From: Microthyrium microscopicum
Taxonomy: Eukaryota > Ascomycota > Dothideomycetes > Microthyriales > Microthyriaceae
Assembly: GCA_010405405.1 (NCBI GenBank)
Contig: MU004231.1
Span: 1,999,860-2,063,859, forward strand
Reading direction: 5' to 3'
Length of the DNA stretch: 64,000 nucleotides
Within the stretch, counting starts at the first letter, position 1. Every line of letters begins with the position of its first letter. The position numbers and the translations under genes were made by a program. Shown here piece by piece: positions 1 to 10,650 of the stretch. The notes under the pieces are model-generated. The model ran no database searches, was not told the origin of the DNA, and saw only the letters and a program-made list of their open reading frames with translations.

Positions 1-310
1 CTTTATAACTTTATAACTAATAGAGCTATACTAAATCTAAGACTAGATCTAGATTCCTTAAATTTAGAGCTATAAAAAAGTATATTATATAAGTTTAATA
101 TTACATAACTAGTATCTTAGCAAGTACTCTAGTATACTCTAATATTACTATACTAAACTTAAGTATTAATTAATTACTACTAGTACTAACTCGTTCTAAA
201 AAAATTCAATATTAGTACTAGTACTAGACTAGTTAGATTATTTAAAATACTAGACTACTAGTACTTGAGTACTAGTATACTATACTAGACTAGTTTTAGT
301 ACTAACTCGA
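1..310. repeat. AT-rich, RIP-like repeat remnant cut by the window edge
   Basis: The first ~310 bases are extremely AT-rich and dominated by TA, CTAG and TTAAT words, unlike the balanced sequence that starts near 311. No reading frame survives. A 13-bp direct copy of TAGTACTAACTCG lies at 181-193 and 297-309. This composition is what repeat-induced point mutation leaves on a transposon in Pezizomycotina. The family cannot be named from this fragment, and the element continues to the left of the window. Confidence 0.6.
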
Positions 311-2758
311 GTGCCAACACTAGTTCATCACGACTTTTTCCTAGGAAATTCTTGGCTTGGTCACTGGCGGTTGTGATTGATTCGCTTGGATTTGACAGCT
401 TCAAGCGCGGCCGCTGCTATTGGCTATAAGCAGTTTGGCTCCACTCCAACTGAAAGGTTCTGTCACATTGTTCTCCTGGTCACAACTTTGGATGGGTGAG
501 GGGTTTGCAATACCGCAGAGTCAGGGTGGCCAGCAGAAAGCTCAGGGGCACACAGATATCGAACAACATCAAGATGAAGGGATACTTTTATTTCGCAGCA
601 GAGTAGCATTGTTTGGTTGGAAACTTGCGCAGACTGAAGCAGAAAAGGGGTTTGAAAATAAACGCGGCAAAGATTGGCTGGCGGCTCTCCGCGCTTGTTG
701 GCCTGAAACGCAGCCACCAAGGAACGCCTCAAACGGCGATCAAAGAGTGGACCAAAGCAACTTAAAGGCATACATATCGCATCAGGAGGAATGTGTGCTT
801 CGGTCTAAAGTATCCAGTGCTTCTTCAGACTCATGCCGCCTGACTGCACTGTGTAGTTAGTGAGTTTTGACTACTCTTCCAGGCCCCTTGAATGCTCTGG
901 TCATCTTATGCTTGTTTTACGACAGGATAAGAGGTCTTCGAACAATTAGATGCATGCTTTGAATATGTGATGAAAGGACAGAAGCGTTTGATCGCAATGC
1001 GGTGCTTCCATGCAAAAGCGCATCAATCTTTATTCGCCTTGAAACACCGCTTTTGAAGCATTCGAAAGCGACACTGAGTTTTCCTAGTCTACAAACACCA
1101 GAAAGGTAGCTATTTTCCTGATCAGACATTGGGCGCTAACATCTGCACGCCAAGCACATCCATCAACTTCCTGGCGGGCGATCTCAACGAATCTAAAGAT
1201 GCCCGAGAAGTCGCTGGCTCGGCAATTCAGATTGCCAGGTGGCTTTCAGAGTCTCAGACCATACATGTCAACTCCATATCATTATTTCCTTGGACTTGGT
1301 ATACTGCTCGCAATGAGACGCTGGAAGATGAAGTGAACTCCAAGAGCTGGGATTAACTTTGGTCAGGGCCAGGAACCCCAGCTAGATTTGTATCCCAGAG
1401 CTCCCAAGTGCCATCAATTCGGTATGCTCTAGCAGGGTAAAGGGTAGCACTATACATCAACCCAGATCCGCTCGATCATGGGGTGCCTGTCGTATCACAA
1501 TCAGATGTGATGGTAACAACTCTTTCTGCAGATTCAATACGAATGAAGCAGTCCGAACATGCAAGCGACGATGTCACGACAGGGACAATTCTTCTCGCTG
1601 ATATCTAGCTCACCGCTTCGGATGGACACGGCGATGGTTCAATGAAGTAAACATCACAACTCTTGATAGTCAGCTGGCTTGTGCGGAGAGAGCGATTAAG
1701 CATACCGGTACCTCTTAGTTTGACGAGACACCAGCCTCAATTCCATGTACTTGGATCTTTGTTCAATGTTTTTTCTCTGTGTGATCATTCGATTGACAAA
1801 TGCAGACATGGTCGAGTACCTTGAATGTGATTTGAAACGGTTCCTTGGACGGCCAGCCAACTTTTCAAGTGTGACAATTCTTCCAAAACTACCCAGGTAC
1901 AACTAATAACATCATCCCGTTGCGTAGCGGATTGCTTAAATGCTGATGCAAGAGACCAGGAGGAAGGGTTGCGTCAATTTGCAGGGTTTGCTCTTCGATG
2001 TTGTGCTTTTGTCACTTGCAATGATATTGTTTTCCAACCAGATACTGAAATATGTGGCTTATTGGCATCTTCAAGGAATGAAGTTGAAGCTTTAGAAGCC
2101 ACAATGAGGTGGTGAAACAATTCAACCCACAAAGCCATAGCGAAGAGACCCATTTGTGTGGCCATCGATCGGGACATCAAAGTGGCCTGCTTTAGGACGT
2201 ACCGAGGGCGTCGTCAATGCGATCCAACGCGGCGGAGCCGCACGTTTTAGATACCCGCTCTTTCGCAATCGATAAAGTGTGTTTGAGCCACGCGGTAGAA
2301 TATTTAGTCTCATGAAGGAACCAGCAGGCGCATTTCGGCGAGGTAGTCGAAACCCAAGAATCTTTGCGAAACCAGCCCTTTAAAAACTACGCGCATACAA
2401 TTACTTAGGCACGTTGACGGTGACTTTTTCCCAAGAGTTGATTTCTCAGCGGGTGGTTCACGTTAATCATCACGGTAGCACGTTTTTGCGTTTCAATCCT
2501 TGAGAACTCGAAGCTTTTACAAGTCAGTGGGCGATGACTTCCCACCAAATGAATGGCAAAACATCGAACACTGCCATAGGCTACGATATGCTGCATCAGC
2601 TGCAATCAAATGAAGGTTGTTATTCGCGGTATAGGGCGTGCAGATTTGGATGCCGAAGTAGCTTATTGAATGTGATGGGAATTATCGCATCCTCTGGTTT
2701 GAAGAGGTGATGGCAGCCATCATCGTCAATGGAAAATGCCTTTTATTCGTTTCGCTAT
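311..2758. other. Gene-poor 2.4 kb stretch, no supported gene
   Basis: Normal base composition returns here, but I find no open frame with a recognisable domain and no run of short frames that can be joined by plausible introns. The longest open frames (420-860 plus; 463-771 minus) overlap each other on opposite strands and look random. A palindrome TACCGGTA at 1703-1710 also occurs twice between 5.7 and 6.0 kb. The stretch may hold decayed genes or long intergenic DNA. Confidence 0.5.
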
Positions 2759-3826
2759 TCAGTTACCTACTTGCACGTCTGTTATTCTTTGGATATTCAT
2801 TACAATGATATCCCAAACCTTCTTGCCAGTCCCGCTTGACCTGTGCAAAGCCAATACCTCCTCTACTTTTGGGGGCGAGCTGTTGTTCTTATTGTCCAAC
2901 GTATAAACCCCGCTACCTGTCTTTCCATCGCTTCCTCTAGCTACCGCTAGATCCTCTTCCAGTGGCACACCGTCGTTGGCCTGGACTTCTCGAGGGGGAT
3001 ACATGGCGCTTGTAGCCAGAAAAGCGTGCCGTTCTCCACAATCAGTGGGTGGAGTATATATGAGGGGGCCAAGAAAGCTGACCACAGCGTTCATGATAGA
3101 GATACTGAGTCCTTCGGCATCTCGAGTGATGCCAGTCTTGACAATGCCAGGAACATTGTGAACAAAGCTAACAGTAGGGGCTTTTCGGGCGAACTGTTCC
3201 AGAAGCAGTGTCATACACGCAGCCGCCTGGTCTCGCCACTTCCTCAGAGCAAAGTCTCGACCAAGTATATTACTCGTGTCGATCTCGCCCTCGCATGTTG
3301 CGGCACCAACACTAACCACGCGGCGAAGGTCATGGGCGTTTTGAAGAAGTGGCAGAAGGTTTATGATGAATCGAAGCCGCGAGTACAGAGCAAGAGCTCC
3401 AGCAAGTGGTAGCCCTTCTCTCGTTTCTGCAGAGTGTATTAGTAGAATAGTAATGAAGTTGATGTCATGCATACCTTTCTTGAATGCCATTGTGCTTTGG
3501 CTTTGGAAGAGTATATTGATTGCTGTCTCCTTGGATTTAATTTGCTGACACACATCATCCACATTTTTCAGCAGACTAATATCAGATTTGATGAATATAA
3601 ATGTCCCAGCTGAGTTGAGCTGCTTGCATTCCGCAATGATTTGGACTGCTGCTTCTTCCGATCGACCTACAAGGTAAATTCGAGGGTTGGCTGAATATTT
3701 AGCAAGCAGTGTCAACGTGTATTTGCCAACGCCACTGGTTCCTCCAATGAAAACTGCAACTAAGCCGCCAGGGAACGTGGAGGTAATGCGTTCATTGGAC
3801 GCGACAACTTGATGGAGGGCGACCAT
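2759..3826 (-). CDS. SDR-like NAD(P)-binding oxidoreductase
   Basis: This is a short-chain dehydrogenase-like protein of about 339 residues once a 48-bp in-frame intron (3427-3474, GTATGC donor, CTAATAC branch, CAG acceptor) is removed. The N-terminal Rossmann turn reads GGTSGVGKYTL near residue 28, followed by a dinucleotide-binding segment with VGRS. The intron call is supported because skipping it restores a continuous helix before the conserved YSRLRF motif. A VVSVGA strand and a VSFVHNVPG segment match fungal SDR-like proteins often found in secondary-metabolite clusters. A classical YxxxK catalytic pair is not obvious, so chemistry and substrate are open. It lies just downstream of a Zn2Cys6 regulator on the same strand, which suggests, but does not prove, a functional link. 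Confidence 0.8.
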   Translation of the reverse strand: MVALHQVVASNERITSTFPGGLVAVFIGGTSGVGKYTLTLLAKYSANPRIYLVGRSEEAAVQIIAECKQLNSAGTFIFIKSDISLLKNVDDVCQQIKSKETAINILFQSQSTMAFKKGMHDINFITILLIHSAETREGLPLAGALALYSRLRFIINLLPLLQNAHDLRRVVSVGAATCEGEIDTSNILGRDFALRKWRDQAAACMTLLLEQFARKAPTVSFVHNVPGIVKTGITRDAEGLSISIMNAVVSFLGPLIYTPPTDCGERHAFLATSAMYPPREVQANDGVPLEEDLAVARGSDGKTGSGVYTLDNKNNSSPPKVEEVLALHRSSGTGKKVWDIIVMNIQRITDVQVGN

Positions 3827-4117
3827 TGTGGAATCTTGTTTAAATGGAAGGAAGGCTTTGTAAAGATATTGGAATGTGATGTCGAAGCGACAAGCCCAAA
3901 GTTATGTCTTGGGTAACCTCTTGTAAGCATTTTATATCGATTGCTTGTACTGAGCTAAACCGCACTGGGCGATACGAGATCTTTGAATGAAGGTTTTGAG
4001 GGCCCCATATGTGATTCGGCAATATTCGTCCCGTTTGTCGAGCTAAACCAGATCTAGCGTTACGAGATTGCCAGTCGAGCCTTATCATACCCGCTTCTGT
4101 GCTTGGTGGAATACCTG

Positions 4118-5445
4118 TCACGATCGTGTTGGAATCGTTAACCATTTCCTTGAGTTCCGGGTTATCTCGCTAAGCATGCTTTCACAATTGTTTCCGATGC
4201 CGTTACTCTCTTATGCACCCACCAGTATTGGTCTGACCGAAGTAAGAATGTAATAGCATGATAGAAATGATAAAGCAGCAGCAGAGCATACGGTTCGCTT
4301 TGGTGGACCATGGCTGCAAAAGGTTCACCACAAGTAAGCGGAAAGGAAGTGATATATCGAATACACTGGGATGAGACTAATCCTGTGGCAGTTGTCGTAG
4401 CATCCGGAGAAAAGGACAGTATAAGGCAAATGTGGTTGATGACAGATGAATATACAGCTATGTCGCCTCCAAAAATTTCCAGGAGATCGATGTGCGAAGC
4501 ATCTGTGGCGCATGGCAAATCCCGGCGCATCATTCTTGTCATAGAAAATTCTTTTGAGAAGGATCTTTGACGTTTTGAGACCTCGACATTTGATCTCTGC
4601 GCTGATGCGGCGAGATCGACAGTATGGTTGTGTTGGATTGTTTTCAATAACACTGAGGACTGCTTTGAGAGCAATGGACTATTTCTCAAGAACAGGTCTT
4701 TCAGGCTTCGATTGAAGGTAAAAAGATGCTCTCCAGACGGATCGAATACGCCATCTCTGGCCAAATCGGTGTTGGTCCAGATCTCGAATTGGAACAGAAT
4801 TGAGGTGGCTATGAATGCGTCAGGATGTGTCAGGCCTGGTGTTTTTGACAATTCCTCGCGAAGCTGAGCTATAGCCCTGCATAGAAGACTAGTTGCCGTA
4901 ACGGAGTAAGTTGTATCTTTCGGCTGCAAGAATGCAAGATGTCGCGCGGACAAGCTTAGAACAGCGTTTTTCAGGAAGTCATACTTAAAGCAAAGCTGCA
5001 ATGCATTTGCCCATACATCGGCGGAGAATATGAGTGTATTTTGAGCATGTTTTTCAAAATGATGAAATAGGTGATCGTTCAGCGAATTCATCGCAGTATT
5101 TTGGGATCCGGAGACTTCTGTCATTGGCCAAACAAGCACGTCTTCTTTCATTTCCAGGGGTCGATGGCATTTTTTATTCCTTCGAATGCAGGTTTTACAA
5201 GGTCCTCCTTCATTGCACTAATCAAGGTCATTACACACACTACTCTGGAGTAAGCCTAAGGGTGGATTCACCTTTACGCGTCGTTTTCGGCAGTTAACGC
5301 ATCCATATCTAGACTTACGATGAGCCTTCCGTTGCCTCGAAGGATCAATGGCCTTCGGAACCTCGGCGAGGACCACGCCAGAGCCAGATTCCGATGCTGA
5401 GAGGATGAACGTATTGGTGAAATCCGCTAGAGAGCCGGGCTTCAT
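4118..5445 (-). CDS. Zn2Cys6 (GAL4-type) transcription factor
   Basis: This is a fungal binuclear zinc-cluster regulator of about 406-409 residues. Exon 1 (5445-5272) carries the basic start of the cluster and exon 2 (from 5217) its second half, joined over a 54-bp intron (5218-5271, donor GTGAAT, acceptor TTAG). The join gives a perfect C-x2-C-x6-C-x5-C-x2-C-x6-C spacing at residues 49-75. The rest resembles the fungal-specific Upc2-like transcription factor region. The 3' end is uncertain. The simple frame stops at 4162, but a neighbouring frame continues with ITRNSRKWLTIP, typical of the family's C-terminus, to a stop at 4118. Either a 53-bp intron (4170-4222, weak GTGGGT donor) or a single-base shift near 4180 would reach it. 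The gene is divergent from the hydrolase at 6192 and upstream of the SDR-like gene. Confidence 0.82.
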
Positions 5446-6191
5446 CTTGGTGAATGGGGCCTAACGCAAAAGATCCATAAATGTGAGAGAGGTCGTATTT
5501 CCATTTTGGACGCACCTCTCAAGCTCACCACTTTAAGCAATTTCTGAAAGAAATATTGCAAGCTGCAAGTCGGGAGTAGTGATTGGAGTTAAGAGGTTAC
5601 CTCCTGCATTCCTCCGAAGAAGCTTCTCCCATTGATGGCGCTAAGCCTGTTACAGCTATACGAGATCTCCAACGTCAAAGATCGACGGATCTTCTCTGAC
5701 GTGAGACGGTGAGACTACCGGTAAGCAAGATTGATCAAATGCCTCGAATCTGCGTCCCATAATTGCCATCAATTCAATTGAATCACGCCTTGGTCACAAA
5801 AAGGGACGACCCCGGTACAATGGGCACCCAGGATTCCTACCACCTGTTGTCCACATTATTTAGAGATCAACATTGCCGATGAGTCTGGCTAAAAGGGACC
5901 ACCAGAAGGTCTTTAGCTCTAGTGTACGAAACTCAAGGTCCGTACCGGTATGAGGGGAAGAAGACAGCAGTCAAGAGTCATCCGGCCGCAGAGCTCTGAG
6001 CTTAGGACGTACGACGTAGAACAAGAGGCGTTCCAGGTATTTAAGGTCGACTGTGACGACCATGCAGTAAAGAATGGATCAAGGTCAGCTCGGGATCGGC
6101 GACTTATAAAACCTTGTAGACTTGTGCTTTCACCTTGGGAAAATAAAGACGATTGAATTCGACAACTCTCTTAAAGACATCAACAAACATC
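5446..6191. promoter_or_regulatory. Divergent promoter region, Zn2Cys6 factor / secreted hydrolase
   Basis: This is the 746-bp region between two head-to-head genes. It holds two copies of the palindrome TACCGGTA (5716-5723, 5943-5950) and a CCGGCCG at about 5982. Palindromic CGG-type sites are the usual targets of zinc-cluster dimers, so autoregulation or local control is possible; this is inference. No ORF here looks coding. Confidence 0.4.
6105..6111 (+). promoter_or_regulatory. TATA box candidate of the secreted hydrolase
   Basis: TATAAAA lies 81 bp before the chosen ATG at 6192, a common spacing for inducible fungal genes. Confidence 0.45.
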
Positions 6192-7655
6192 ATGGCGACC
6201 ATTTGGGCGCTGAGACTAGTAACCATCATCACTTTCTGCGCTGCGTATGTTGCAGGACAACAGGCTGCTCAGCAAGCACTTGTTCCTCAGACAAATACAT
6301 TCAACTCATCATATAGACTTACAGGCAGCGAAAAAGCGCTCATAAACTTAACTTCAGCTGATATACAAAATTTGGAGGTTGCCGTCAATTTCGAACGATC
6401 GAACTGGGCAACAAGCTCAGTATTTCAAGACCCATTCTACTCTGAATTACCTCCCAATACCACCAACGCCAAACCAGGATCTACTTTGAAAGTCGAAACT
6501 ACCGTGAACACGACTTTATATACTTTACCCCCAGCAACGGCACTCTCGAGAATTGTGTTCATGAGCGAGACCTTGAACAGCACTGCCGTTCCAGCATCAG
6601 CGTACATTCTCTGGCCGTATTTGCCTAGGTCCTACGAAAATGGCACCATTCCTCTCATTGGATGGGCACATGGCAACTCCGGAAATTTCGCAGAATGTGC
6701 TCCTTCTCACATTCGGAACCTATGGTATCAATTCTCGGCTCCATACACCATGGTATTAGAAGGATATGCAGTAGTTGGCATCGATTACGCAGGCCTTGGC
6801 GTACATTCATCAGCATCAGGACAGAACATTACCTTCCAGACTGCTGTCAATGCGGCAGGAGCGAACGATCTATTCTATGCGGTAGAAGCAGCTCAAAGAG
6901 CCTTCCCCAAGCTAAGCAAATCTTTCGTACTGGCTGGGCATAGTCTAGGTGGAGGAGTTGCATGGGGAGCTGCAGAAAGACAAGCTATCCGACCAGTTCC
7001 TGGGTACCTTGGAGCAGTGGCAGGAAGTCCCTCGACGAATATCTCGAGCAGTGCTATCCGTAGCGGGATAATACCATTCGGCGGATTGGAAATTGCTGAC
7101 TCAGTCAAGAGCATTTTCCCTGACTTCAATACTTCAATACTTCTCACAAAAGCAGGCAGCGCTTTTCTAACACTGGCCAGAACTTTACAAGGATGCAACA
7201 GTGTTATCAACGAAATTGTAAATGCAGCTGTTGCAAGCGGCACAGTCTTGTCACCGATGGACTATCTTTCAGATCCTACGGTCCAAGCCTGGCAGAAGAT
7301 TGGCGGCTCGGGAGGCAAGAATATAACGGGTCCGTTGTTAGTCCTCCAGGGAGTTGCAGATGCTACAGTGTCAGAGATCGATACTACAATTGCAGTGAAC
7401 CAGACGGTCCTCGCGTACCCAAAGGCAAGCATCGAGTATCTCAGGTTTGAAGGCGTCGATCATGTCCCAGTCATGTATGCAAGTCAGAGATTATGGCTTG
7501 ACTGGATTGCGGCCAGATTCGCTCACAAATCAGCAAAGAGCGGGTATTCAGCAACCACATATGGTACAGGCAACGCGGTCATGCCGTTGTCTGCATATCA
7601 AGGAAACTTGAACTATTTCCTGGAGTACGCCACAGCACCGTATGAGGTTGCCTAG
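6192..7655 (+). CDS. Secreted alpha/beta-hydrolase (secretory lipase-like)
   Basis: This single-exon gene encodes a 487-residue secreted serine hydrolase. The start at 6192 is preferred over the in-frame ATG at 6153 because it opens directly into a signal peptide (hydrophobic LRLVTIITFCAAYVAG, cut before QQAA). The nucleophile elbow is GHSLGG with Ser251, in the second half of the fold. Asp390 (in GVADATV) and His424 (in GVDHVPV) complete a plausible triad. Several N-x-S/T sites fit an extracellular glycoprotein. Length and order match fungal secretory lipases (LIP family), which release fatty acids from extracellular glycerides or esters; the true substrate is unknown. It is divergent from the Zn2Cys6 factor. 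Confidence 0.85.
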   Translation: MATIWALRLVTIITFCAAYVAGQQAAQQALVPQTNTFNSSYRLTGSEKALINLTSADIQNLEVAVNFERSNWATSSVFQDPFYSELPPNTTNAKPGSTLKVETTVNTTLYTLPPATALSRIVFMSETLNSTAVPASAYILWPYLPRSYENGTIPLIGWAHGNSGNFAECAPSHIRNLWYQFSAPYTMVLEGYAVVGIDYAGLGVHSSASGQNITFQTAVNAAGANDLFYAVEAAQRAFPKLSKSFVLAGHSLGGGVAWGAAERQAIRPVPGYLGAVAGSPSTNISSSAIRSGIIPFGGLEIADSVKSIFPDFNTSILLTKAGSAFLTLARTLQGCNSVINEIVNAAVASGTVLSPMDYLSDPTVQAWQKIGGSGGKNITGPLLVLQGVADATVSEIDTTIAVNQTVLAYPKASIEYLRFEGVDHVPVMYASQRLWLDWIAARFAHKSAKSGYSATTYGTGNAVMPLSAYQGNLNYFLEYATAPYEVA

Positions 7656-8382
7656 AGTCTTGACAACGGAACTCCATAGAATTCACCCCCAATATACTCG
7701 CTTGGGATATTACGCAAATACCTCTTCAATAGCTGATTGAACTCTTGTACATACGATGAACACTTCCCTCTACTTATTATTTCTTCGTAGTCAACAAATG
7801 GGATTCGCAAAACCGTTATTTCCCACTGCTGGTGGTCGGCTTGCTGGGACTGACTCAGAAATTCGATCATGCAATGCCAAAATTAAACAGGTTCATACCT
7901 AAACCGGCTAGGCGCTAGCCCACGATTGGTATTTTGCTTCACGATGCATGATAGCGCCTTTCGAAGGATTCCACAAGCTCTGTTGGATCAAAATATCCAT
8001 TGCTGAAGACATATCACCGCTTATGCGTTGGATGTCATTGGCAGCTGGAGAATTCGACAACTGGGAATCTGCAATAGCTCACTCCATCACAGCGCCTTCA
8101 TCTTTCAGCCATCAAAATCGGGGGTTATGGAGACTACATTGAGGCAAAACTCTAAAATCTAACAAATGAGCGATGCCAAACCAAGGCTCAGTTGGACCCG
8201 AAGTCAATGGCGACTATCCCAACAATCAGATTTTCCAACCTAGCGCCTGAGCGGTATTCTGAACTCGGGTCCAAAGTTGTGGGTGGTATAAATATGATGC
8301 AGGCACTTGGGTTTTTCGTCCAAGTCCAAACTCTATTTTTTTAAACTCATCCCTTTTACCTACCACTAAAGTCACTGATATC
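7656..8382. other. Intergenic, no gene seen
   Basis: This covers the 3' flank of the hydrolase and the promoter of the small peptide gene. Only short, unconvincing frames occur, such as 7948-8142. Confidence 0.55.
8287..8294 (+). promoter_or_regulatory. TATA box candidate of the small peptide gene
   Basis: TATAAATA lies about 90 bp before the ATG at 8383, and the sequence between is pyrimidine-rich, as in strongly expressed fungal promoters. This supports the small ORF being real. Confidence 0.45.
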
Positions 8383-8738
8383 ATGTATTGTCTCAACATC
8401 CCTATTGTTTCCATGGCCTTTCTTGCTGCCGTGGCAGCTGCCGTACCCGTCATGTCCGGCTTGACAGCAAAGCGAGATGGTTATCCACTCAGCGTGGAGA
8501 AGCGTCAAGGGATTTTCGTAAAGTCCTCTGGTAGAGCATGTGGTACATGGGGGTTTGCTAATGGACCTTTCTAGTCTGCAGGAAACATGAACAGCTGGCT
8601 CGAGGCGAATGAGCGCCGAGACATACATGTAAGCTTTTGTCCATTTTGCTTTGACAAAAAATCATCTCATTAATTTGCAAGGAGAAACGCGATCCGATCA
8701 ATCCTACCATTGAACATATGCTTGAGCAAATTGAGTAA
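8383..8738 (+). CDS. Small secreted peptide precursor with Kex2-type sites (predicted)
   Basis: I propose a three-exon gene (8383-8530, 8582-8628, 8682-8738) encoding 83 residues. Intron 1 (8531-8581) has GTAGAG, a GCTAATG branch point and a TCTGCAG acceptor. Intron 2 (8629-8681) has GTAAGC, a CATTAAT branch and a GCAAG acceptor. Phases fit at both joins. The product starts with a clear signal peptide (IPIVSMAFLAAVAAAVPVMSG). It then carries three Lys-Arg sites (TAKR, VEKR, HEKR), which the Golgi protease Kex2 would cut, leaving short peptides including a C-terminal 16-mer ending in EQIE. There are no repeats and only one Cys, so it is neither a ustiloxin-type repeat precursor nor a classical effector. 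I recognise no family. Without intron 1 spliced, the frame stops at 8574. Confidence 0.55.
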
Positions 8739-9153
8739 TCTGCAAACCCGCAACGGCACTGGAGAACAAGGGGGCCGTCAGGAAATGGAGAGATCATGCG
8801 AAATTGATATATATAATGCATTCATTATTCGTAAACATAAACACCAAGAAGTATTCCATACATTCTAAATTGTCAAACAGCCGTGATAAAAGGAAACGCC
8901 ATTGCTAGCCACCACAATGCCGCTTTATATTTGTGCCCAGCATAACGCCCAAATATCTGCCTATACGTAGATTGCCGCATATATCAAAGTTGGAAAAGCA
9001 CTTCAAGACAGTGCCGCCATAGCAATACCAACGACCTTTGGATTTGGCGGTGGTCGTGAACGGGAGCGATATCGAACTGAAAAAGAAACAACCGTCAGTC
9101 GACAATTCGCTTTATCGCTGGGGAAGTGCTCGAAACATCGCAAGGCTGTGAAC
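8739..9153. other. Intergenic between convergent genes
   Basis: These are the 3' flanks of the peptide gene and of the DUF8035-like gene. I see no coding signal. Confidence 0.5.
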
Positions 9154-10650
9154 CTAATGCGCGCTCCGAACCAAAGCCATCCTACCTCTTCGGTTCCGTT
9201 CTACTCGGTAAATCTCCTTCTTGGCACGATCATCTCGCTCAATGATTTCCCAATCGCCATCACGTAGACGGTCTGCTGCGGCGAGACGGTATTCGCCTGC
9301 GCGTTCAAGCTTGAGTGCTTGACGCTCTGCTTCGAGAGCTTTGATTTCGCGGCGGATCTCGCGCTCGCTGAGTGGGCGGGGTACCATGACGGCGAGATCT
9401 TGGTGGCGGTGGTGATGATCTGGTGGGTCGATGATGGTTGTTGTGGTTGTTTTCTTTACAAGCTCGGTTGATGCGACTGGTGCTGCAGGTGGTGGTGGAG
9501 GAGCGCCGTGGCCGTGAGCTGCTGGAGGCGGTGGTGGAGCACCACCTTCTTTCTTTTCTTCCTTCTTCTCTTCTTTCTTGTCGTCGATTTTGATTTTTTC
9601 TTCCACTTTGGTGCCGTCTGGTTTGGTCTCCTTGATCTTCACTTCTTCTTTCTTTTCTTCCTTCTTATCATCCTTCTTCTCTTCTTTCTTTTCTTTTGGT
9701 GGATCACCTTTGCCCTCGTATTTATATGTTACCGATTTATCTAATGATTATCAGTGTGAGGCATGACATACGTTTTGAAATGTAACAAACCTTCTCGATA
9801 CTTCTTGCTGGTTTCAACAATCTTGTCAATGTGTTCCTTATCTAATGCCCTCTGGACCATGATGAATTCACCCTGCATATGTTAGAATGTTTGGTGGAAT
9901 TTCTGCAGGCGAACTTACTTCTTCCACAAAGGGATAGCCAAGTTCGATAATGGCACTCTTGTGAGCGAGCTTTTTTGGCATCTTAGTTCGGCCTTTGCGA
10001 CCAATAACAGAGCCCTTGTTCACTTCTTCAAAGCTTTCCTCGCTTGAGAATGAATCGCCTCGCCGCCGCATTACAGATCGTGATCGCATGCGGCTCTTGC
10101 TTCGATGATCGCCCCGGCGTTCCTCGCGAATACGCACATCACGATATTCGTCGTCTGAATCCCGATATCGTTCCTCGAATTCTTCGAAATATCGACCTCT
10201 TGGTGGTGAAGCATGTCGTCTGATGGGGAGTGGAATTGGAACTTCTGCTGGCATGCGATACTCATCGCCATATCTCGGCTGAACACGGCCACGATCAAAA
10301 GTGTCGAGCGATGATTGCCTTCGGAGAAATTGTGGTCTCGGTTTCCGATATGGTGCTAATGCTTGGCGTGCAACCTCGGCTGGAATAGGCTCATCGAGAA
10401 AACGTGGTGGTGGGCGAGCAGCAGGAGCATATCTATCTTCCTCGATATATCGCTCCCGCTCCTCGAAACGACCTGGAGGACCACGCATTGAAGGCCGTCT
10501 ATCTTCCATGACCATAGTCTCGGAACGGCGCGGACCCATTTGTTCACGCTCTTCAAAGCGATAGTAGTCTCGTTCTGGTCCTGGCGCTGGACCGCCTCCT
10601 CGAGCGCGCTCAAAGCGGTCACGATCCCATCTGTCAAATCGAGCAGACAT
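9154..10650 (-). CDS. Charged low-complexity protein, DUF8035-like
   Basis: Three exons (10650-9919, 9872-9791, 9740-9154) with introns of 46 and 50 bp join in phase to a 466-residue protein. The first half is Arg/Glu/Tyr-rich with RSRSVMRRRGDS-type segments. A compact conserved block follows (MPKKLAHKSAIIELGYPFVEE then GEFIMVQRALDKEHI), which I associate with the fungal DUF8035 family. A Lys/Glu-rich stretch follows (KEEKKEEKK repeats), then a Pro/Ala/His linker. The C-terminus is a predicted coiled coil (SEREIRREIKALEAERQALK) ending RMALVRSAH. There is no catalytic motif, signal peptide or membrane segment. The function is unknown in the family. The splice at residue 244 runs through the conserved block, which supports the intron calls. 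Confidence 0.8.

Noticed and set aside
420-860. 146-codon plus frame near the left end
   Set aside because: An equally open minus frame overlaps it. It has no motif, no start context, and the composition looks random.
3840-4145. 101-codon minus frame between the regulator and the SDR-like gene
   Set aside because: It begins in another frame of the regulator tail, has no domain, and the codons shared with the regulator make better sense as its C-terminus.
2759-7655. A full secondary-metabolite gene cluster
   Set aside because: There is no polyketide synthase, NRPS, terpene cyclase or other core enzyme anywhere in the window.
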